A stretch of 14,129 bases of DNA, from the NCBI GenBank assembly GCA_003956705.1, contig QZCP01000547.1:1-14129 (forward strand). Reading direction: 5' to 3'. A program made the position numbers and the translations under genes. This document shows, piece by piece, positions 9,430 to 14,129 of this stretch. The notes beneath the pieces were generated by a model, which was given only the letters and a program-made list of their open reading frames with translations, was not told where the DNA came from and did no database searches. The stretch is from Brevipalpus yothersi (taxonomy: Eukaryota > Arthropoda > Arachnida > Trombidiformes > Tenuipalpidae). The stretch's first letter is position 1. Each line of letters begins with the position of its first letter.

Positions 9430-10092
9430 GGCAATAATTCTTCTACGATTTTCTCACATGGGATCATGATCTAGTTACCGAGCAAGCCAAGATTTGGGGA
9501 ACTTTCCAACAATACATCTCAATAATTGATAGGCTAAACAATGGGTGGAAATAATGTAAACATGGTTATATGACCTCGTTGATTGATGGTCATTTCTATA
9601 TATTGATGCATCTCTCGAGACATTTTTTCAGAATACATATTGTATCTCATCTATTCTTCCCAGTTTTTCAGAGTGCAATCGAAATTATCCTCATCAATTA
9701 TACCCATTATGATGGCCAAAATTGTATTCTAATCCGATCACCATATGATGTGTGCATGATATGTGTCCAGTGGAAACTTGAATTCCAGAATTATATTCAT
9801 TTTAAAATCATAGAAGAAGATGATATACTCCTCGAATTTTAGTTCTAATCTCAGTTCTAACTGATCGAACTTTTTTCCTTCTCGAACATAAGTTCAATGA
9901 GTTGCCGCTAGGGCCTCTCAGCATTAACAAGTACATAAACATTGCCTCATGTTTAAGCATGCGGTAATGTTTATCATGAAATTTTTGGATGAGTTCTGAT
10001 GAACTTGACGATAAATATGATAAATATGGTCAATTTGATTTTATGGGTGTGATGGTCATTACATTGGTGATGGTCGATTGGTCAGTTTTATC
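9430..10092. promoter_or_regulatory. Shared divergent intergenic region of the Rpt2-like gene and BCS1
   Basis: The 663 bp between two head-to-head start codons must carry both promoters unless an unseen 5' exon exists. An open frame at 9570-9842 (90 codons) has no recognisable domain and is probably chance. The region holds an imperfect palindrome at 9935-9974. ATTGG motifs and a repeated GTGATGGTC (about 10049-10075) lie just upstream of the BCS1 ATG. I saw no clear TATA box. Confidence 0.5.
9935..9974. repeat. 17-bp imperfect inverted repeat with 6-base loop
   Basis: Arms 9935-9951 and 9958-9974 surround the loop TTTAAG. Of the 17 paired positions, 15 are Watson-Crick, one is G-T and one is a mismatch. 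It sits about 120 bp upstream of the BCS1 start, within the shared upstream region. It could be a protein-binding site or a relic of a small mobile element. Confidence 0.75.
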
Positions 10093-11529
10093 ATGAGTGT
10101 TGTGAGTGAGATAGTGAAAAATTTGTTGGACAATCCATACTTTGGTGCTGGTGCCGGACTTTTTGGTGTCGGTGTTGGTGCAGCTATATTGAGGCGAACA
10201 GCGACTATATCGAAATTAATTTTTCAACGCAATTTTTTGGTCACTTTAGAGGTTCCCTGTCAAGATAAATCATTTCCATGGCTTATGCAATGGATCACAC
10301 GCAATGCTACCAAAGCGCAACACTTGGAAGTTCAAACTTTCTATGAGCAAAAAGATTCGGGTAAAATAGAGACCAAATTTGATTTTGTTCCTTCCGAGGG
10401 TATACATTATATGGTATATTTGGGTAGATTAATTAAAATTGAGCGAACAAGAGGACAAACAGCAGATATAACCAATTATGGTAAACCATGGGAATCAATC
10501 AAATTGACTACATGGGGTATGGATAAGAATAATATTTTCTTTCCTATGTTGGAGCAAGGTGAGTTGAAAAGGTCATTTTTACTGATGCACTTTTGGACAA
10601 TTTTTCGGATGAAAACATTATCTAAATCTTTCCTCTTATTTGTAAGGAAGCAAAGAGTGATGCTCTGGCAAATTATGAAGGTAAAACTGTGATGTATATT
10701 CCAAGAGGCCATGAATGGATCGAATTTGGTCAACCTCGAAAGCGTCGCTCACTTTCATCAGTCATATTGAAGAGAGGTTTAGGTGAAGATCTGTTCGCTG
10801 ATGTTCAAGAATTTATTAATAGTCCTAGTTGGTATTCTGATCGAGGTGTACCTTACCGGAGAGGTTATCTTCTCTATGGACCTCCAGGTGAGTAATGAAT
10901 AGCTGGCTGACATTGAATATCCATTCTGATTATCCTCTTTTTCCCTCTTTTTAGGCTGTGGTAAAACAAGCTTCATCACTGCCATCGCTGGAGAACTTGA
11001 ATACAGTATATGTGCACTTAATTTAAGTGAAAGAGGTTTGACTGATGATAGGCTCAATCATTTGATGAATGTAGCTCCATCACAATCTATTATATTATTG
11101 GAAGATGTTGACGCTGCTTTCATGTCAAGAGAGGAATCTGAAAAATCTCAACTAGCATATGAAGGACTTAACCGGTTAACATTCAGTGGCTTACTGAATA
11201 TGCTTGATGGTGTTGCCTCATCGGAGGCTAGAATACTGTTCATGACAACTAATTATATTGAAAGACTGGATCCAGCATTGATAAGGCCCGGAAGGGTCGA
11301 TGTTAAACAGTATATTGGTCATGCTGATGATGATCAAGTTATAAGAGCTTTTAGAAAATTTTATCCTGACTCACCGGAAGATCTTGCCATGGAATTTTGT
11401 ACAGTTCTGAGAGATTCACTTAAGCAGCCAGTATCTGTAGCTCTTCTTCAAGGCTACTTTCTTCTTCATAAACATAGTCCTGAAGATGCTCTTAGAAATG
11501 TTGATGATATAAAAAATAAAATAAAATAA
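10093..11529 (+). CDS. BCS1: Mitochondrial chaperone BCS1 (complex III Rieske protein translocase, AAA ATPase)
   Basis: Three exons: 10093-10558, 10651-10887 and 10955-11529. Introns are 92 and 67 nt, both in phase 1, giving 425 aa (human BCS1L is 419). BCS1 sits in the mitochondrial inner membrane and moves the folded Rieske iron-sulfur protein into complex III. The N-terminus has DNPYFGAG plus a glycine-rich membrane segment (about 15-37). A basic internal targeting stretch follows (RRTATISKLIFQR). The BCS1-specific domain includes F(V)TLEVP, WL-x2-WxTR, TKF-x-FVPS and PWES. The AAA module has PYRRGYLLYGPPG, Walker A GPPGCGKT at 232-239, Walker B IILLEDVD at about 280-287, MTTN at 331-334 and RPGRVD at 345-350. 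The second intron splits the Walker A glycine codon. The ATG at 10093 matches the family N-terminus; an upstream in-frame TTG was rejected. The start of exon 2 at 10651 uses GGAAG rather than the nearer TGTAAG, because only this restores the frame. No defect was seen. Confidence 0.96.
11515..11525 (+). promoter_or_regulatory. Candidate BCS1 poly(A) signal inside the last codons
   Basis: Two overlapping AATAAA hexamers (11515-11520 and 11520-11525) fall in the final lysine/isoleucine codons, immediately before the TAA at 11527-11529. No other plus-strand AATAAA was seen in the next 110 bases. If used, the 3' UTR would be only about 10-30 nt. Confidence 0.45.
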
Positions 11530-11615
11530 TGCCTTCAAAGCATATTAATTAATATTTTGATTGGCAATTTTTTTAAAAGTTTCCCAGAAAAATAGAGATT
11601 AAGATGATACCAGAA

Positions 11616-11621
11616 TTTATT
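11616..11621 (-). promoter_or_regulatory. Poly(A) signal of the cysteine-rich secreted protein gene
   Basis: A minus-strand AATAAA lies 57-62 nt past the TAG stop at 11679-11681. It is in the 149-bp gap separating the convergent stops of this gene and BCS1. Confidence 0.65.
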
Positions 11622-11678
11622 CTTAGACAAGTGACTTGATTCAAAAACAAACATATGCGTCGAAGATCTACATGCATG

Positions 11679-12453
11679 CTAATCATTTTCAATGTACTCT
11701 TTCTCTATCTCATAATCTTCATCTTTTCTTTCATCATCATCATTGTCATCTTTAATCACATTAATATATTTCATCTTTTCTAAAATATCTTGAATATTTC
11801 CACCGTTATCTTTGTAAGCGAACGTTAAAATTCTTGTAAGCTCTTCAGTGGGAAAAAATTTGTCCAATTGATCAAAGTTTTCGGGACGCTTATGTTTCTG
11901 AAGAAATAGGTTCAAAGCATCTACAAAGACAATTGAATGCAAATTGGACATGAGAAAATGAAACAGAAAAGAAACTTTATAACACATGTTACACAATCGC
12001 AAATGTGCTCACCTCTTGCGAATTGGATTGCTTCACTTTTGTATTTTTCGCAACATTGTCGCATAGCATCAGAAGCTAATCCTTCGCCTTCAATTTTACA
12101 ATCTTTCTGTTCACGAAACCAAACATCTCCAATTGAACAGCCTAAACAGCAGGCATCGAAAATATTTTCCTGCCTAAAACCGTTAGGACACACAAATTCA
12201 TTCCATTTTCCAATAGCGTGAGAAATTCCACGTTGACATTCTTCCTCTTCGTTTTCTTTTTTATCCTCTAAATCAATTTGAAATGATAGTGCTAGAGCAA
12301 GAAAAAGAAAGAAAGTATGTTCAATGTCTGATTCCAATTGTTATACTTTGAAATCAGGATATACTCACGAAATCTTGTATCATTAAGAAATTGTTCTTCA
12401 CTGTACCTAATGAAAGTGATTAAGACAAGAGTTCCGAGGAAAAACTTTTCCAT
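11679..12453 (-). CDS. Secreted eight-cysteine protein with fibulin/anaphylatoxin-like pattern
   Basis: Three exons: 12453-12369, 12291-12013 and 11920-11679. GT-AG introns of 77 and 92 nt are both in phase 1, giving 201 aa. Residues 1-18 form a signal peptide (MEK, a hydrophobic core of FFLGTLVLITFI, then RYS), so the protein is probably secreted. This decides the start against an in-frame upstream ATG at 12501. The mature part has eight cysteines at 47, 63, 76, 77, 80, 93, 108 and 109. The CCLG...C...MRQCC arrangement resembles the anaphylatoxin-like motif at the N-terminus of fibulin-1 (CCxLG...C...FxxCC). No EGF repeats follow. Instead there is a region predicted helical by eye, and the tail is strongly acidic (about 178-201, mostly D/E with K). 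Four disulfides are plausible. Consensus splice sites and continuous phase support a real gene. The function is unknown and the fibulin link is weak; it could be a lineage-specific secreted protein. Confidence 0.8.
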
Positions 12454-13925
12454 TTTGATGCTAACTTTCTCAAGATTCGTTTCATGTACAGAGATAAACA
12501 TTCATCTACAAATTATAAATACATTTGTAATTCAATTTGATCATACATGTAAATAATTTGATGAAGCTCACCAATTGAACTCTTTTTAACAAATTATGTT
12601 GTTAATCGTCGATTTTCTTAGTCTCTATCTCTCTGATCAACTCGAGATGCTTGATAAGAAAGGATGATTGAATTATGAGAAAGCATTCCATCAACATGTG
12701 AGCAAGTTAACTAATAGATGAAGTCTCGTGATTACTGATTCAATGAAAATCAAGTTGTAGCCATGGAAATTTATTTGCTTCCTTTCATGAATGGTTTTAT
12801 GGCGATCAAATCACATTGGGGTGCAAAAATGAATTTTAATAATTATTAATAATTAGGAGTTAATTTTTTTCAATTGAAACCTTGATTAAGAATTGAGTTC
12901 TTTTTAATGATCTTCGTAGACGATGGAAAGTCCATCAAAACAAATGTTCATAGTGAAGAGATAAGGGATTGTGGCGATGAAAATCTTTTCCTGACCAAGG
13001 CTCTAGAAATTTAAGAGCAATGAACACGCCAAAGGATCATATTTCGATGAAATTATGCAAATGTGCTCATTGGTATGAGCAGAAATTGGAAACTGACTTC
13101 AAAATCACGTCTAAACTGAATTAAATAACTGAATTTTACATATAAACACAAGTCCATATATTCTGATTTTAACACTGATGATAAATGATGAATGCTGATT
13201 TGGTAAATGCATCTTGGTGAAGACCATTTAGTCTGGAAACATACCAATCTGAGAAATGAGGGTGATAAAATGCTCCAATTTTATATAATAAATTCCATCT
13301 TGAAATTATTTCTCAGTTTGATGGCCATCAATAAAGACCATGAAATAAATCTCATCATTTTGCCCGGGGCCTGTTTAGCTGACCGATTGATCAATAAATA
13401 TTATTTCAAGATGTTCTGAGCAAAAATTCATTTGTTTGTCCAAAGTTTCAAATAAAAGAGAAGTATTCTAATGATTTTTGATGATTATCCATCTCTTTTA
13501 CAGGCCATCGAAAAATATGAACTTCTTCCCTTGCAGCTGAGAGTACATTCACTTCATAACCAGCGGAAGAGGAAGTTGTGATTGTGGGAAAATTTTACTC
13601 TCTCTCTCTTCTCTCTTACAACATTATTTCTTTAACCCAAAAAATGGTCACATACTAGCATGACTAATGTTTGCTGATCATTGATTACACTGATTGAGTA
13701 TTTTTGCACTCGAAGTGAAAAAAAAGTTGATCAATATGTAGAGTGAAAGAAAGAATAATCTTGAAAGTTTATCAATCAAATACTTTCCATTCTCCTATCC
13801 CTCACTCACTCTCTCTGACTGAACCCCTCAATCGAACACCCATTTCTATTTGAAAATCCAATCTCAATCATGATACTTGAATAATAATAATAATGCTGAT
13901 GATATCTATGGCCCAGAATGATACG
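12454..13925. other. No supported gene
   Basis: There is no long or domain-bearing open frame on either strand. The region contains a perfect 14-bp AT palindrome at 12836-12849 and CT-rich stretches near 13598-13616 and 13800-13816. A possible short terminal exon lies at 13504-13581, preceded by a good pyrimidine tract and CAG. The 70-codon plus-strand frame at 13207-13419 has no recognisable feature. The promoter of the secreted-protein gene should lie just above 12453; TTTATAA on the minus strand near 12511-12520 is a weak TATA candidate. Confidence 0.6.
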
Positions 13926-13964
13926 TGTATATGGATCATGTGTATTAATCATGATCCATATACA
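13926..13964. repeat. Perfect 15-bp inverted repeat with 9-base loop
   Basis: Arms 13926-13940 and 13950-13964 are exact reverse complements, with loop TGTATTAAT. The core ATGGATCATG/CATGATCCAT would form a stable hairpin in DNA or RNA. It lies in otherwise featureless DNA about 80 bp before the terminal GA tract. Confidence 0.9.
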
Positions 13965-14020
13965 TCATCATCGTAACCATCTTCACAGTCAAGGTGATTC
14001 AAAGAGAGGTTCTTGAGTAA

Positions 14021-14030
14021 AGAGAGAGAA

Positions 14031-14129
<99 letters not shown>
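14021..14129. repeat. (AG)n microsatellite at right window edge
   Basis: A degenerate AG-rich lead-in (14021-14044) is followed by an uninterrupted AG repeat from about 14045 to the last base. It has the same motif and strand as the left-edge repeat. Confidence 0.97.

Noticed and set aside
9570..9842. 90-codon plus-strand open frame between the Rpt2-like gene and BCS1
   Set aside because: It has no domain, no signal peptide and an odd composition, and it lies in the presumed shared promoter region; probably chance.
10641..10646. Alternative BCS1 exon 2 acceptor at TGTAAG
   Set aside because: It gives a frame with an immediate stop; the acceptor ending at 10650 restores the conserved BCS1 sequence.
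12454..12501. Upstream ATG for the secreted cysteine-rich protein
   Set aside because: It would place a charged, polar stretch ahead of a clear signal peptide; the internal Met at 12453 fits a secreted protein better.
1..14129. CRISPR array, prophage, operon or other prokaryotic feature
   Set aside because: No regularly spaced repeats. Spliced genes with GT-AG introns and AATAAA signals make the window eukaryotic nuclear DNA.

Overview
The window is AT-rich eukaryotic nuclear DNA. It has GT-AG introns of 67-469 nt, AATAAA polyadenylation signals, and GA/CT, GT and GA microsatellites. Gene content and compactness suggest a small-genome arthropod, possibly an acariform mite; that placement is a guess from style, not a proven assignment. 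Both ends are pure (GA)n, so this may be a contig bounded by unassembled microsatellites.

Layout: 1-2850 holds no gene I can support, only several short protein-like open frames that could be decayed gene pieces. Four intron-containing genes then follow with alternating orientation. (1) 2973-6614, +: a cohesin STAG/SA (stromalin) homologue in four exons, 935 aa, lacking the C-terminal quarter of the family. (2) 6735-9429, -: a 26S proteasome AAA ATPase closest to Rpt2/PSMC1 in six exons, 406 aa, with unusual changes at the pore loop, sensor region and C-terminal tail. (3) 10093-11529, +: mitochondrial BCS1, the Rieske-protein translocase AAA ATPase, in three exons, 425 aa, full length. (4) 11679-12453, -: a small secreted, eight-cysteine protein with a fibulin/anaphylatoxin-like cysteine pattern and an acidic tail, in three exons, 201 aa. 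The region 12454-14129 shows no supportable gene but carries a near-perfect 15-bp hairpin and the terminal GA repeat.

Genes 1 and 2 converge with 120 bp between stop codons and poly(A) signals only about 20 bp apart. Genes 2 and 3 diverge from a shared 663-bp intergenic region that contains a 17-bp imperfect palindrome. Genes 3 and 4 converge with 149 bp between stops. The genes belong to different pathways (chromatid cohesion, protein degradation, complex III assembly, extracellular), so this is not an operon-like pathway cluster.

The most interesting content is the neighbouring pair of lineage-divergent versions of two normally very conserved machines: a truncated STAG and an Rpt2-like ATPase whose pore-loop aromatic is replaced by Asn. 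Such variants are often germline paralogues in arthropods, which here is inference only. All exon joins were made by hand from frame continuity, consensus splice sites and remembered family alignments; no database search was run.
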